A DNA stretch of 64,000 bases from DAOSXA01 sp964526835 (GTDB lineage Bacteria > Zixibacteria > MSB-5A5 > GN15 > FEB-12). This document shows, in pieces, positions 43,824-54,139 of this stretch. Each line of letters opens with the position of its first letter. Position 1 is the stretch's first letter. Under the pieces are notes generated by a model that made no database searches, had not been told where the DNA came from, and saw nothing but the letters and a program-made list of their open reading frames with translations. The translations under genes and the position numbers were made by a program. Location: the NCBI GenBank assembly GCA_964526835.1, contig CAZGMK010000014.1:1-64000 (forward strand), written 5' to 3'.

Positions 43824-44912
43824 TCAGGTTTCGGACTTGCGTTTGCTTGCCAATGAGCTGTCGCTGATCAGTCTCCCGGACCTGACCGGGTGACGGAAAC
43901 AGCGCGGATCGCGACCATAGACTCCCTCTCCGGCGGCGTAGGCCCGCGATCGGCAACCCCAGCAGCTTTCACTCAGGACACAGGTGCGGCATTCTTCGGG
44001 AAGGTTGTCCGGGTCGCGAAAGCGGCCGAAGATCAACCCCTCGCGGTGCTGGTGAAAGATATCGCGCAGACTCCTGCTTTCGATGAGCTTCGGCGCATCC
44101 GGCGGGCGGATGGTGGCGCAGGGGGTAACAGAACCATCGCACAGCACTGCCATAGTCGCCGAGCAGTACTGCTTGTTGACGCAGTTCATGGGGAGCCGCT
44201 CGGCATTATACTGCTGGGTCCATCGCCTGTAGACCTTTGAGACGGCCGCCCGGTCCGGAATGAACTGCTCGAGCTCACGACGGGTCTGCCCTGGACGCAG
44301 ATATGTGTGATAGACATTGAGCGAGGTCAGAATCCCGAACCGCCGTTCGAAGTAATCGATGGTCTCGATCATATCGTCGGGGGTCTGCAGTCCGGTAAAC
44401 GTGACCGAATTGATGATCTGATCGGCCGGGTAGCCCAACTCCAGCAGGCGCTCCACCGCCTCGACAATGCGGGTCAGATCCGAAGTCGGACGCTCCGGGT
44501 GCAGGCGACGATAGGTCTTCGGGCTGACCGTCGACACATGAACCGCTATCAGACCATAGCGGGCGTGGTGCAGGGTCTGGCGAAGCACCTTCATGTCGGT
44601 CAAGGGTAATCCGCCGGTCCAGACATTGTTGCGCAGTCCCAGATCGGTGGCCAGGCCCATGTGTTCGAAGATCGACTGCCGCAGCAACGGTTCTCCGCCC
44701 AGCCACTCAATGGCCGAGATCCCGAGCCGTTTGCAGTCGTGCAGGATCTCGGTGATCTTCCCATCAGAAAGCTGGTTGTACACCCGCGGCAGGGCGTTCA
44801 TGTAGCAGTAAATACAGCCCTGCTCGCAAATGTCACCGACTTCCAGCTGCAGAGCGTAGATACGAGCTTCGTCGTAGGCCTCGTTCAGTCTGTCAAAATC
44901 AATAGTCGCCAT
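43824..44912 (-). CDS. Radical SAM/SPASM-type protein
   Basis: The 362-residue protein has the radical SAM cluster CEQGCIYCY near residues 29-37 (CxxxCxxC) and an EWLGGEPLLR block near 70. The C-terminal cysteine region has CVNKQYCSATMAVLCDGSVTPC and later CRTCVLSESCWGC, the pattern of SPASM/auxiliary Fe-S clusters. Such enzymes modify peptides or proteins or mature enzymes, but no precursor peptide is visible. It probably works with the DUF6485 protein encoded just downstream. Substrate unknown. Confidence 0.82.
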   Translation of the reverse strand: MATIDFDRLNEAYDEARIYALQLEVGDICEQGCIYCYMNALPRVYNQLSDGKITEILHDCKRLGISAIEWLGGEPLLRQSIFEHMGLATDLGLRNNVWTGGLPLTDMKVLRQTLHHARYGLIAVHVSTVSPKTYRRLHPERPTSDLTRIVEAVERLLELGYPADQIINSVTFTGLQTPDDMIETIDYFERRFGILTSLNVYHTYLRPGQTRRELEQFIPDRAAVSKVYRRWTQQYNAERLPMNCVNKQYCSATMAVLCDGSVTPCATIRPPDAPKLIESRSLRDIFHQHREGLIFGRFRDPDNLPEECRTCVLSESCWGCRSRAYAAGEGVYGRDPRCFRHPVRSGRLISDSSLASKRKSET

Positions 44913-45028
44913 AGCTCACTGTCTCATACACACAACGGCACCGGCGGCGCCACTGTTGGAGCCGCGCCCGTCCGATCATAATCTATGATTTAGTGGGGCT
45001 AAGGCAAGAGCTGACACCGGCTGCCCCC

Positions 45029-46849
45029 CTACCGCTCCACCTGCAGGGCGGCCAGGAAGGCCTCCTGCGGAATCTCCACCTGGCCAAACTGCTTCATTCG
45101 GCGTTTGCCGGCCTTCTGCTTCTCGATCAGCTTGCGCTTGCGGGTGATGTCGCCGCCGCAGCACTTCGCCGTCACATTCTTGCGCAGCGGGCGGACTGTG
45201 GCGCGGCTGATGATGCGGCTGCCGATGGCGGCCTGGATAACCACCTCAAACATCTGGCGCGGGATCAGCTCGCGCAGCTTGTCGTTGAGGTTGAGGCCCC
45301 AGCGATATGCCTTGTCGCGATGGGTGATAGTCGAAAGAGCGTCCACCGGCTCGCCGTTGATCATGATGTCAAGCTTGACTACATCGGAGCGACGGTAGTA
45401 CGGCGGCTCGTAGTCCAGCGAGGCGAAGCCCCGGGTCGATGATTTGAGTTTGTCGTAGAAGTCGAAGATGATCTCGGCCAGCGGGAAAGCATACTTGAGA
45501 CTGGCCCGCTTCTCCGAGAGGTACTCAGTGGTTTTGTACTCGCCACGCCGCTCGGTGGCCAGCCGCATGATCGCCCCGACATACTCCGACGGTGCGATAA
45601 TAGTAGCGTCGACATACGGCTCCTCTATGTACTCGATCTCCCCGGCGGGAGGCATCTCGGCGGGGTTGTCGACAACTGTCGTTCCGCCGTCGGTCAGGTG
45701 GACATGGTATTCGACGTTCGGAACAGTGTTGATGATCGTCTGGCCGTACTCGCGCGACAGGCGCTCGGTGACAATCTCCATGTGCAACAGTCCCAGGAAA
45801 CCCACACGGAAGCCGAAACCCAGGGCGCTGGATGATTCGGGGACAAAGCGCAGCGAGGAATCGTTCAGGGCCAGTTTCTCGAGGGCCTCGCGCAGGCGCG
45901 TGAAATCCTCGGCTATCGCCGGATAGAGGCCGGAGAAGACCATCGGCTTGACATCGACAAAACCCGGCAGCGGCGTTTTGGCCGGTCGGGCTTCGGTGGT
46001 GATCGTGTCGCCAGTGCGGGTGTCGGCGACCTCCTTGATCGAGGCGAGCAGGTAGCCGACATTGCCGGCCGACAGGCTCTCCACCGGGACACGCTGCAAA
46101 CGCATGAAGCCGATTTCATCGATATCAAATGCCCTGCCGGTCGCCATGAAGCGGATACGGTCGCCGACCCCGAGCCGCCCGTTGACCACCCGGATGAAGG
46201 GCACCGCGCCGCGGTAGGTATCGTAGCTGGAATCGAAGACCATAGCCTGAAGCGGGGCCTCGGGATCACCCTCGGGCGGCGGGATCAGCCGTACGATGGC
46301 TTCCATGATCGCCTCGACCCCGGTTCCTTCTTTGGCCGAGCAGGGCAGGACCTCCTCGGGGTCACAGCCGAGCAGGTCGACGATCTCGGCGATGACACCC
46401 TCGGGGTCGGCATTGGGCAGATCGATCTTGTTGACCACCGGCAGGATCTCAAGCTCGTTCTCCATGGCCAGGTAGAGGTTAGACAGGGTCTGCGCCTCGA
46501 TCCCCTGGGAGGCGTCGACCACCAGGATCGCCCCCTCGCAGGCGGCCAGGGAGCGGCTGACCTCGTAGGTGAAGTCGACATGACCGGGAGTGTCGATCAG
46601 GTTGAAGTCGTACACCTGTCCGTCGACGGCCTTGTAGCTCAACCGGATGGCGTGCGCCTTGATCGTGATGCCGCGCTCGCGCTCGAGGTCCATGGTATCG
46701 AGAACCTGCTGGCGCATCCGTCGTTCCGAGATGGTCCTGGTCAGTTGCAGCATACGATCGGCCAGGGTCGACTTGCCGTGATCGATATGGGCAATGATCG
46801 AGAAATTGCGGATGCGCTTCTGGAGCGTCTTGTCATATTGTTCGGGCAT
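45029..46849 (-). CDS. lepA: Elongation factor 4 (LepA)
   Basis: The 606-residue protein has the translational GTPase motifs AHIDHGKSTLADRM (G1), DTPGHVDF (G3), NKID (G4) and the SAK element (G5), all in the first 190 residues. The LepA-specific C-terminal domain ends near KAGKRRMKQFGQVEIPQEAFL. EF4 back-translocates or remodels stalled ribosomes. Length is standard (about 600). The gene stands alone between the radical SAM and cdaA genes. Confidence 0.97.
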   Translation of the reverse strand: MPEQYDKTLQKRIRNFSIIAHIDHGKSTLADRMLQLTRTISERRMRQQVLDTMDLERERGITIKAHAIRLSYKAVDGQVYDFNLIDTPGHVDFTYEVSRSLAACEGAILVVDASQGIEAQTLSNLYLAMENELEILPVVNKIDLPNADPEGVIAEIVDLLGCDPEEVLPCSAKEGTGVEAIMEAIVRLIPPPEGDPEAPLQAMVFDSSYDTYRGAVPFIRVVNGRLGVGDRIRFMATGRAFDIDEIGFMRLQRVPVESLSAGNVGYLLASIKEVADTRTGDTITTEARPAKTPLPGFVDVKPMVFSGLYPAIAEDFTRLREALEKLALNDSSLRFVPESSSALGFGFRVGFLGLLHMEIVTERLSREYGQTIINTVPNVEYHVHLTDGGTTVVDNPAEMPPAGEIEYIEEPYVDATIIAPSEYVGAIMRLATERRGEYKTTEYLSEKRASLKYAFPLAEIIFDFYDKLKSSTRGFASLDYEPPYYRRSDVVKLDIMINGEPVDALSTITHRDKAYRWGLNLNDKLRELIPRQMFEVVIQAAIGSRIISRATVRPLRKNVTAKCCGGDITRKRKLIEKQKAGKRRMKQFGQVEIPQEAFLAALQVER

Positions 46850-46959
46850 ACGTCTGTTTACCTGTCGGCCGGTCTCTCCCGACCGGCCAGTGTTTATCGG
46901 CGAGGGCTGAATGTAGGGGCCGGGGAGGGATTTGTCAATCGGCGGGAGACTTCAGTGCC

Positions 46960-47721
46960 TTACCGCGCCAGGTACCCGGCCAACTTATCCTTGAAGTCGA
47001 TCTTGGAAATGTTGGTGTCGAGGATTCCGTTGAAGGCTATCGAAATCTTGCTCGTCTCTTCGGAAACCACCACCACCACCGCATCCGACACCTCGCTGAC
47101 GCCGATCGCGGCCTTGTGACGCATCCCGAAGAGCTTGCGGTAGCGCAGGTTGGTGGTCAGCGGTAACGAAGCTGCGGCGGCGACTATCTTGTCGCCGGAC
47201 ACAATCACCGCGCCGTCGTGCAGGGGCGTGTAGGGAGTGAAAAGGGTCACCAGCAGCTCGAACGAAACATCGGCGTGCAGCTCCTTGCCGCTCTCGGCGA
47301 AATTGCGCAGGCCGGTGTTACCCTCGATCACAATGAGCCCGCCGTAATTCAACTCGGCCAGGCGGAGAGCCGCCCGGCTGATCTCCTCAACCGAGCGCCG
47401 CCGCTGGGCGGTGACAAACCGCCGCATCAAACGGTGCTGCCCCATCTGCGCCAGGACACCGCGAAGCTCCGGCTGGAAGACGATGACCAGCACGATCAGT
47501 CCGAACGGGGCCAGGGTCGAGAAAAGCCACAGCAGGCCCTCGAGCTGGAACCAGTAGGCGACAAAGGCCAGCAGCGCTATGAGCGAGGAGCCGATGATGA
47601 TCTGGGCCGACCGGGTCCCCTTGACCAGTTTCATCACCTGGTAGATGATGAAACCGACAATGAGCACATCAATGGCATCCTTAGCAGTGAACCTGACGAA
47701 ATCAATCTCGAACAGGGTCAT
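46960..47721 (-). CDS. cdaA: Diadenylate cyclase CdaA
   Basis: The 253-residue protein has three N-terminal membrane segments (residues 12-90) and a DAC domain with the DGA motif LHDGAVIV near residue 167 and the RHK/RHR element GMRHKAAIGVSE near 205. It makes c-di-AMP from two ATP at the membrane. The start overlaps the folP stop by four bases (ATGA), a known gene order in several phyla. No phosphodiesterase gene is nearby. Confidence 0.95.
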   Translation of the reverse strand: MTLFEIDFVRFTAKDAIDVLIVGFIIYQVMKLVKGTRSAQIIIGSSLIALLAFVAYWFQLEGLLWLFSTLAPFGLIVLVIVFQPELRGVLAQMGQHRLMRRFVTAQRRRSVEEISRAALRLAELNYGGLIVIEGNTGLRNFAESGKELHADVSFELLVTLFTPYTPLHDGAVIVSGDKIVAAAASLPLTTNLRYRKLFGMRHKAAIGVSEVSDAVVVVVSEETSKISIAFNGILDTNISKIDFKDKLAGYLAR

Positions 47722-48608
47722 GAGTGATTCCTCACTGCCTGCACTGCTTGCACGACCTTCAGGGCCTCCACCGTCTGCTCGACATCGTGGGCGCGCACGA
47801 TCGCCGCTCCGGCCAGCACGCCGATAAGGGCCGCCGCCAGCGAACCGCCGAGCCGCCGGTCGGCCGGCTTATCACTGTTGTGCAGCATGCCGATAAAACC
47901 CTTGCGGGAGGCGGCCAGGACAACCGGTACGCCGAGGCTCGTGAACTCATCGAACCGCTGCAGGATCTGCAGGTTGTCCGCCAGACGTTTGCCGAACCCG
48001 AGGCCGGGGTCGATCAGTATCTTAGACTTGTCAATCCCCTGAGCCACACAGCGTTCGACCCGCCCGTGCAGGAAGGTGCGGATTTCGCTGACACAGTCGT
48101 CATAGTGCGGATTAACCTGCATGTCGCGCGGGGTTCCCTGCATGTGCATCAGCACGATCGGCGCCTGGTACTCAGCAAGGACATGGAACATGGCGGTATC
48201 GAAACGGCAGGCCGAAACATCATTGATCATGTCCGCCCCGGCCTTCAGGGCGGCCTCGGCGGTGGCGGCCTTGTAAGTGTCGACCGAGATCGGTACATCG
48301 CTCAGGTCGCGCAGACGCCGGATGACCGGAACCACCCGGCCGATTTCTTTCTGCTCATCGATCGGTTCGGCCCCGGGGCGGGTCGACTCGCCGCCGATAT
48401 CGATGATGTCGGCGCCCTGTTCTTCGAGGTGCAGGGCGTGCTCGACCGCCTTGTCGACGGTGGCGAAGCGGCCCCCGTCGCTGAACGAGTCAGGGGTGAC
48501 ATTGAGCACGCCCAGGACCAGCGGGCGCGACAATTCGAGCTGCCGTCCGGGCCGGAACTGCAGCACCGGTTTGATTTCTTCTTTGCGGTTGAGGGTACGT
48601 TTTTCCAT
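47718..48608 (-). CDS. folP: Dihydropteroate synthase
   Basis: The 296-residue protein has the DHPS signatures LGVLNVTPDSFSDGGRF near residue 32 and DIGGESTRPGAEPI near residue 67, plus MHMQGTPRDMQVNPHYDD and IDPGLGFGKRL. It joins para-aminobenzoate to dihydropterin pyrophosphate in folate synthesis. It heads a two-gene operon with cdaA. An AGGCGG site lies just before ATG 48608. Confidence 0.95.
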   Translation of the reverse strand: MEKRTLNRKEEIKPVLQFRPGRQLELSRPLVLGVLNVTPDSFSDGGRFATVDKAVEHALHLEEQGADIIDIGGESTRPGAEPIDEQKEIGRVVPVIRRLRDLSDVPISVDTYKAATAEAALKAGADMINDVSACRFDTAMFHVLAEYQAPIVLMHMQGTPRDMQVNPHYDDCVSEIRTFLHGRVERCVAQGIDKSKILIDPGLGFGKRLADNLQILQRFDEFTSLGVPVVLAASRKGFIGMLHNSDKPADRRLGGSLAAALIGVLAGAAIVRAHDVEQTVEALKVVQAVQAVRNHS

Positions 48609-48962
48609 AGGTCCGCCTGACCGTATAGTACGAATTTGCTAGGGGGAAAGGCAAGCGGAGTGTTTGGCCGGTTTGCGACCGGCGGCCAGCGGGCGGAAGA
48701 CTTTCCGCGCCTACATCGAGTTGACCTGTCCCTGCCGTCGTGTTACGCTTCCCCAGGTCAAGCTGGGTTTACCCCGTCATCTCTGAGCGCAGTCGAAGAG
48801 CAATGTGAGGAGTAGCTGATGGTGAAGCTGGTGCTCGCGTGAGGTCTCGACTCCACTCGGTTTGACACAGGGCGGTATCTCGCCAGAGGGTGCCAATGGG
48901 CACAGGCGCAGGCCTGCCTGCCCTTCTGTCATAAGCGCGGCCTATTCCCGAGGCGCCTGAAC
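48609..48962. other. Intergenic region with a decayed inverted repeat
   Basis: GTCATCTCTGAGCGCAGTCG at about 48776 and TCTCGACTCCACTCGG at about 48843 are imperfect inverses 40 bases apart, like the ends of a small palindromic element. No gene was recognised. Confidence 0.4.
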
Positions 48963-51900
48963 TCAATCCTTCGCACCAACCTCCCCCAGCACCTCACTGA
49001 GTGCCCGGCTGAATTCCTCCGTTTTGTAGGGCTTCGCGATACAGCCGACAAAACCGTGCTCATCGAATCGTGACATGATCGGATCGTTGTAGTACCCGCT
49101 TGAGACAATCGTCTTAATCCCGGGATCAATGCGCTTGAGTTCCCTGTGTATCTCTACACCACCCATACCGCCGGGGATAGTCAGATCGATAATGGCGGCG
49201 GCGAATGGCTCCCCGCCCGAGTAAGCCTCCCAGGCCAGCCCTATGGCATCGGAACCGTTGGCAGCGGTAGCCGGTTCGTAGCCCAGGCGCGTGAGCAGAT
49301 GGGCGGCCAGATCCAGCACGGAGCTCTCATCATCGACAACCAGAATCCGGCCGCTACCCCTGACCAGCTCCGTCTTCGGCTGTCGATTGCTTTCCAGCTC
49401 TGCGGCCGATGCCGGGATGTACACGCTGAAGGTAGTCCCCTGGTCGGGCTGTGAAGAGACGTTGATGTGTCCGCCATGCCGTTTGACTATGGAGTAGCAG
49501 CTGGTCAGGCCGAGTCCGTTGCCCTTGTCTTTGGTGGTGAAGAACGGATCGAAGATCCTTGCCAGCATCTCCTCCTGAATGCCGATACCGGTATCACTTA
49601 CCGTAACCAGCACATAGTTGCCGGATCGCAGGGGCAAAGCAGACGGAGCAACGACTGGCACGTTTGTACCCCGGATGGTCACCACTCCGCCCTGGGGCAT
49701 GGCTTGCGCCGCATTGATAACAAGGTTTCCGATGACCTGGCTGAATTGACCCGGATCGACTTGCGCCTGCCAGAGGTCATCGGCGAACTCAAACTCGCAG
49801 CGCGAATTGGAGCCTCGCAGAGTGAAAGTCGCAGATTCGCTGATCAAGTCTTTGATGTCGGTCGACTTCGTAACCGGGGAACCACCTTTCGCAAAGGTCA
49901 GAAGCTGCTGGGTCAGGTTGCGGGCTCGCTCCGAAGCGTGCTCCGCATCCGACAACATCGAACTAACCTCGCTGTCTTCGGGCAATTCCATGCGGGCCAG
50001 CGAGATATTTCCGAGGATGGCAACCAGGATATTGTTGAAATCGTGCGCTATACCACCGGCGAGAACCCCTATCGATTCGAGCTTCTCGGCCTTGGCCAGC
50101 TCCTCTTCCATGCTGAGACGGTCGGTGATATCTTCAAGTATCAGAGTTGCGGCCACCGGCTTATTGCCACCACTGCGAATCGGTGAGGCTACCTCCCGGA
50201 TTTCCCTGGCTCCGCGTGCGGTCTCTATCGTAGTGATGCGTTCCTGTACCGTTCCTTCCCTGAGGGTCTGCTGGACACAGCAGCCCGGACAGACTCCATC
50301 CTTCGCCGGCGTACACAGTAACTCAAAGCACTTTGCGTGGCCTTCCACCTCAATGCCCGGGAACCACTCACGGAACTGCCGGTTGATCGAGACCATCCGC
50401 ATATCTTTATCTATCAGGGCCACGCCCACCTGCATGTTCTCGACGAGGCTTCGGTAGCGGTCCTCGCTCTCCCTCAGCGCCTGCTTGGCCTTCTTGCGGT
50501 CCGTGATATCACGGCAGGTGCCCATGTAACCCGTGAGCTCTCCGTTGGCATCGAGCAGCGGAGTCGCGTTGGTTTCGAAAATCACCGGCCGACCGTCCCT
50601 GGCCTGCATCGTATCCTCGAGCCCGTATATTCTCTTCTTTCCGGCCACCGCCTCAGAGAATATGGCAGCGATTCTCGATGCTTCTTCGCCGCTCATGAAG
50701 TCGAACGGTGTCTTCCCGACTATCTCCGAAGGTTCATAGCCCATGATTGTCTCTACCTGCGGACTGACATAGGTGTAAGCTCCGTTCTTGTCCACCTGCC
50801 AGATCCAGTCGACAACATTCTCCACGAGGCCCCGGAACTTTCGCTCGCTCTCCCTCAACGCCTGCTCGCCCTTCTTGCGGTCGCTTACATCCTCCACAAA
50901 CGCCAAAAAGCGGTCTGGTGCGACTGCGACCGCGGATACCGACCAGTAACGCTTCTCTCCGTCTCGCCTGATGAAAGCATACTCCCCGGTAGCAGATCCT
51001 TCTTCGACAACACGCCGGAAATGACGCAGGCCCTCCTCGCGAGCGTCAGGAGCGAGCATCTCTCCTATTCTCATTCTCAGCAGTTCTTCCCTGCTATGTC
51101 CCGTGATTCGAATCGCCGCCGGGTTGGTATCAATGTACCGCCCCTCTTCATCAGCGACAAACACACCGTAAGGTGCATTCTCTACATAGCCACGCCACTT
51201 CTCCTCGCTTTCTCGCAGAGCTCGCTCGGCCCGTTTCTCTTCGGTGACATCCCGGCCGTATTCGATCAGGCTCTCGACCTTGCCGTCAACGCCAAACACT
51301 GGGTACCCCCGCAGATGGAACCAGCGACCGTCGGGCGTCTGCATCTCCAGCTCGTGCGCCTCGCCGGTGTCGCGCGCCTTGAGAACCGGGCAGTTCTCGC
51401 ACGGCTCTGAGCGATTCTGCCACAGCTCATAGCAATGACGGCCGATTATCTCCTTCCGAGAGAGGCCAACCGAGTCGCCGCTGGCCTTGTTTCCCCAGAG
51501 GATCTGCAAGTCCCGATCGAGATGGGCAAACATCTCCCAGCTCGAATCCAGTATCAGTGATTTTTCAGCCTCCGACTGCTGCAACTGCTCGATCAACATG
51601 AAGTGTCCGACCGCGGCAGCCAGCGAGCCGGCCAAACGTTCGAACAAGTCGACCAATTCGGGTGTGAACCGCTCCCTGCGGTGATCGTTCATCTGCAGCA
51701 ATCCGAACGTCTCGCCACCGCTCCTGAGAGGAAACAGTCCGACCGACTCATAGCCCTCGCCGTTGCAACGGTTACGGGTGCGCGCTTGTCGATCCTCCTC
51801 GGATGTACTTCCAAGCAGTTCCGTCGTGCTGTTAGACCAGAAACTGCCATGCTCCGTGAAGAAAGGCAGGTCGGAGTTGAAGCGTCCGCGTATGATATTT

Positions 51901-53750
51901 CCGCACATGCACTCGAGCACCGGGTTGCCGAGCCTGTCACGGCGCACCTGCCCGTCCGGGTTCCTCACGCATAGCGAGGTCTCCGCCTGAACGAACTCCT
52001 CAGCGAATCCCCGAGTCTCGAAATAGGGGAAATCATCTCCGGACCGCAGGCGAATACCGACAGCTTCAAAATCGAATCTTCTGCTGAGGGACTCCACTGC
52101 GGACTTGATCAACTCGCGTAGCGATGATGAATTGCTGCCTATCTGGAGCAGGTGGAGCATCGCTTCGCGCTCTTCCGACAGCCGGCGCTGGTCAGTGATA
52201 TCGGAGCCGCAAATCGCTATGCGGGTTACCTTGCCACCCTCGTCGAATATCGGCGAGACCGTGTTGACGATGGTCCGGCCGAAGCGCTCATCGACGAAAC
52301 GAACCGGGCGCCCGGTGTCAACAACCTCGCTGACCTTCGCACGTCTCAGCCTGGCCACTTCCGGCCCGATCATGTCGTAGGCATTGGATCCGATCAGTTC
52401 CTCGCGGCTTTGCCCGAATACACGCTCCACGACCTGATTGCACTCGATAATCGTATCGTCAGGATCAATCAGCAACATCGAATCAGGGGATGCATCGATG
52501 AGCGTACGCAGGCCGGCCCGGTTGTCGCTTAGTTCCTGCACTGCCTGCTTTCGTCGCGTGATATCGCGGGCCAGCCCCACCATCGCGGGGTGACCGCCGA
52601 TGTCGATCCGGTTGATTTTTATCTCGGCCGGGTACGTGCTGCCATCCTTGCGACGGTGCTCGGCCTCTATGGTCACCGATTCTCCCGGCTGCAGTGAGAA
52701 CCAAAAACGCTTCTGGTCGTCGCGCGAGACCGACCCTGAGTCGATATCGGCTACCGACAAGCCGAGCAACTCCTCCCGAGTGTAACCAGTATTCTCGCAG
52801 GCGAGCTTGTTGACCATTATGAGGTTACCATCAAGGTCATGCGCAAATACAGCGTCGGCCAGATTCTCGACCAGCGCTTCGAAGTTGGCCTTGCTGTGGG
52901 CCAGGGCCCAGGCTGTCTCCTTGTAATCGGTAATGTCGTAGTGCACGCCGACACACTTGATCGGCCGGCCGGTCTCATCGAAGACAAACCGTGATCCCGA
53001 CCGCAGATGACGAAGGCGGCCATCAGGACGAACGATGCGGAATTCCATCGCCCGGGTTTCTTTTCGCTCGACCATCTCTGCCACTTCACGCCGGACACGA
53101 TCGCGGTCCTCGGGATGGATAATGTCCATCATGGTCTGCGACAGATTCCCCGCGAAGTTGTCGATATTGAGGCCTGCGATCGCGTACATATTCCGGGACC
53201 ATGTCAGACTGTCGTCGCGGAGATCCCAGACATAGGAGCCGAGTCCGGCCAGCTCCTGCGCCTCGTTGAGCGTCTTTTCCGAAGTCTCCAGTAACTGCTG
53301 CGCATCCAGAAGCCCGCTCAGATCATGTACGATGACAACGATAGACTCCCGCCCGCTGATGGTTGTGCGCAGGGCCATGACCTCGGCATTGAAGACCGAC
53401 TGATCTCTACGGAGCAGCTTCAAACGCAGATGAGACTGCGAGGGTTTCGACTTGCGAACAAGTTCCACTTCCGGCATGCTGGCCGGATGCACCAGCTGTT
53501 CGACCCGGACCCCCGGCCATTCATCATGTTTGTAGCCGAACAATTCGCAGGCGGCGGGGTTAGCCTCCCGAATCCTGCCGTCGTCATCCTCTACTATCGT
53601 GGCATCCAGCGAGGCCCGGAAAATGTCCCGGTAACGCGTCGAGCTCGAATCGGACCGTTCGGTCCTGGCGGCAGCTAGCTCATCCTGCATCTGCCCTATC
53701 AGCCGAATGAGCTGGTCTTTGGTCATCGACCGCAGGCTATTTGATGCCAT
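48963..53750 (-). CDS. Hybrid sensor histidine kinase with eight PAS and one GAF domain
   Basis: The 1595-residue protein (ATG 53750, AGAGG upstream) has four PAS domains in the first 600 residues, a GAF domain (about 620-790), and four more PAS/PAC domains to about 1230. A HisKA domain follows with the H box GGIAHDFNNILVAI, then HATPase_c (GNGLGLTSC), and finally a receiver domain with LVVDDESSVLDLAA and VSSGYYNDP near the C terminus. The GAF part holds CVRNPDG and CMCGNIIRG, and PAS 5 and 8 carry CENCPV and CPGCCVQQ motifs. No membrane segment is seen, so it is cytoplasmic. The receiver acceptor Asp is in AAIIDLTIPGG. Signal unknown; it diverges from the sigma factor gene. Confidence 0.9.
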   Translation of the reverse strand: MASNSLRSMTKDQLIRLIGQMQDELAAARTERSDSSSTRYRDIFRASLDATIVEDDDGRIREANPAACELFGYKHDEWPGVRVEQLVHPASMPEVELVRKSKPSQSHLRLKLLRRDQSVFNAEVMALRTTISGRESIVVIVHDLSGLLDAQQLLETSEKTLNEAQELAGLGSYVWDLRDDSLTWSRNMYAIAGLNIDNFAGNLSQTMMDIIHPEDRDRVRREVAEMVERKETRAMEFRIVRPDGRLRHLRSGSRFVFDETGRPIKCVGVHYDITDYKETAWALAHSKANFEALVENLADAVFAHDLDGNLIMVNKLACENTGYTREELLGLSVADIDSGSVSRDDQKRFWFSLQPGESVTIEAEHRRKDGSTYPAEIKINRIDIGGHPAMVGLARDITRRKQAVQELSDNRAGLRTLIDASPDSMLLIDPDDTIIECNQVVERVFGQSREELIGSNAYDMIGPEVARLRRAKVSEVVDTGRPVRFVDERFGRTIVNTVSPIFDEGGKVTRIAICGSDITDQRRLSEEREAMLHLLQIGSNSSSLRELIKSAVESLSRRFDFEAVGIRLRSGDDFPYFETRGFAEEFVQAETSLCVRNPDGQVRRDRLGNPVLECMCGNIIRGRFNSDLPFFTEHGSFWSNSTTELLGSTSEEDRQARTRNRCNGEGYESVGLFPLRSGGETFGLLQMNDHRRERFTPELVDLFERLAGSLAAAVGHFMLIEQLQQSEAEKSLILDSSWEMFAHLDRDLQILWGNKASGDSVGLSRKEIIGRHCYELWQNRSEPCENCPVLKARDTGEAHELEMQTPDGRWFHLRGYPVFGVDGKVESLIEYGRDVTEEKRAERALRESEEKWRGYVENAPYGVFVADEEGRYIDTNPAAIRITGHSREELLRMRIGEMLAPDAREEGLRHFRRVVEEGSATGEYAFIRRDGEKRYWSVSAVAVAPDRFLAFVEDVSDRKKGEQALRESERKFRGLVENVVDWIWQVDKNGAYTYVSPQVETIMGYEPSEIVGKTPFDFMSGEEASRIAAIFSEAVAGKKRIYGLEDTMQARDGRPVIFETNATPLLDANGELTGYMGTCRDITDRKKAKQALRESEDRYRSLVENMQVGVALIDKDMRMVSINRQFREWFPGIEVEGHAKCFELLCTPAKDGVCPGCCVQQTLREGTVQERITTIETARGAREIREVASPIRSGGNKPVAATLILEDITDRLSMEEELAKAEKLESIGVLAGGIAHDFNNILVAILGNISLARMELPEDSEVSSMLSDAEHASERARNLTQQLLTFAKGGSPVTKSTDIKDLISESATFTLRGSNSRCEFEFADDLWQAQVDPGQFSQVIGNLVINAAQAMPQGGVVTIRGTNVPVVAPSALPLRSGNYVLVTVSDTGIGIQEEMLARIFDPFFTTKDKGNGLGLTSCYSIVKRHGGHINVSSQPDQGTTFSVYIPASAAELESNRQPKTELVRGSGRILVVDDESSVLDLAAHLLTRLGYEPATAANGSDAIGLAWEAYSGGEPFAAAIIDLTIPGGMGGVEIHRELKRIDPGIKTIVSSGYYNDPIMSRFDEHGFVGCIAKPYKTEEFSRALSEVLGEVGAKD

Positions 53751-54139
53751 TAATGGCCTCTGTCTGTGGCCCCGATGATTCGAGCGGTCGCCGGTCAAAG
53801 ATGTGTGTCGGGCGCCCGTGTGTGTCAGTGTGGTCCGGTCACTGATAACATCCTCTATGTGCCCCGGTCTGTCAACATTTAACCCGACGTTATCGGGTGG
53901 GTTTTGCGAGCGCCGGGTCGCGGCAGTTAATTCTTGGCCGCACGCCAGGTCACCCCCGCCACCCCTCAAGCCACTCCTCGGCCGCCGGCCGGCTCCGGGC
54001 TGACCTCATTGAGGCCGTTTCAGGGGGCCCGGACCACACGGGGCCGGATTTACCACAATAATGCCAAAGGAACCCTTGCCTTTTGGTCATGTTTGAAACT
54101 ATAATAGGCTGAGTCGGTACATATTGTAGGATATAGAAC
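53751..54139. other. Divergent region between the hybrid kinase and the sigma factor genes
   Basis: Contains the sigma factor promoter at 54076-54105; nothing else was recognised. Confidence 0.5.
54076..54105 (+). promoter_or_regulatory. Candidate promoter of the ECF sigma gene
   Basis: TTGCCT (54076-54081), an 18-base spacer and a consensus TATAAT (54100-54105), then a 27-base leader with AGGA before ATG 54140. Confidence 0.55.
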
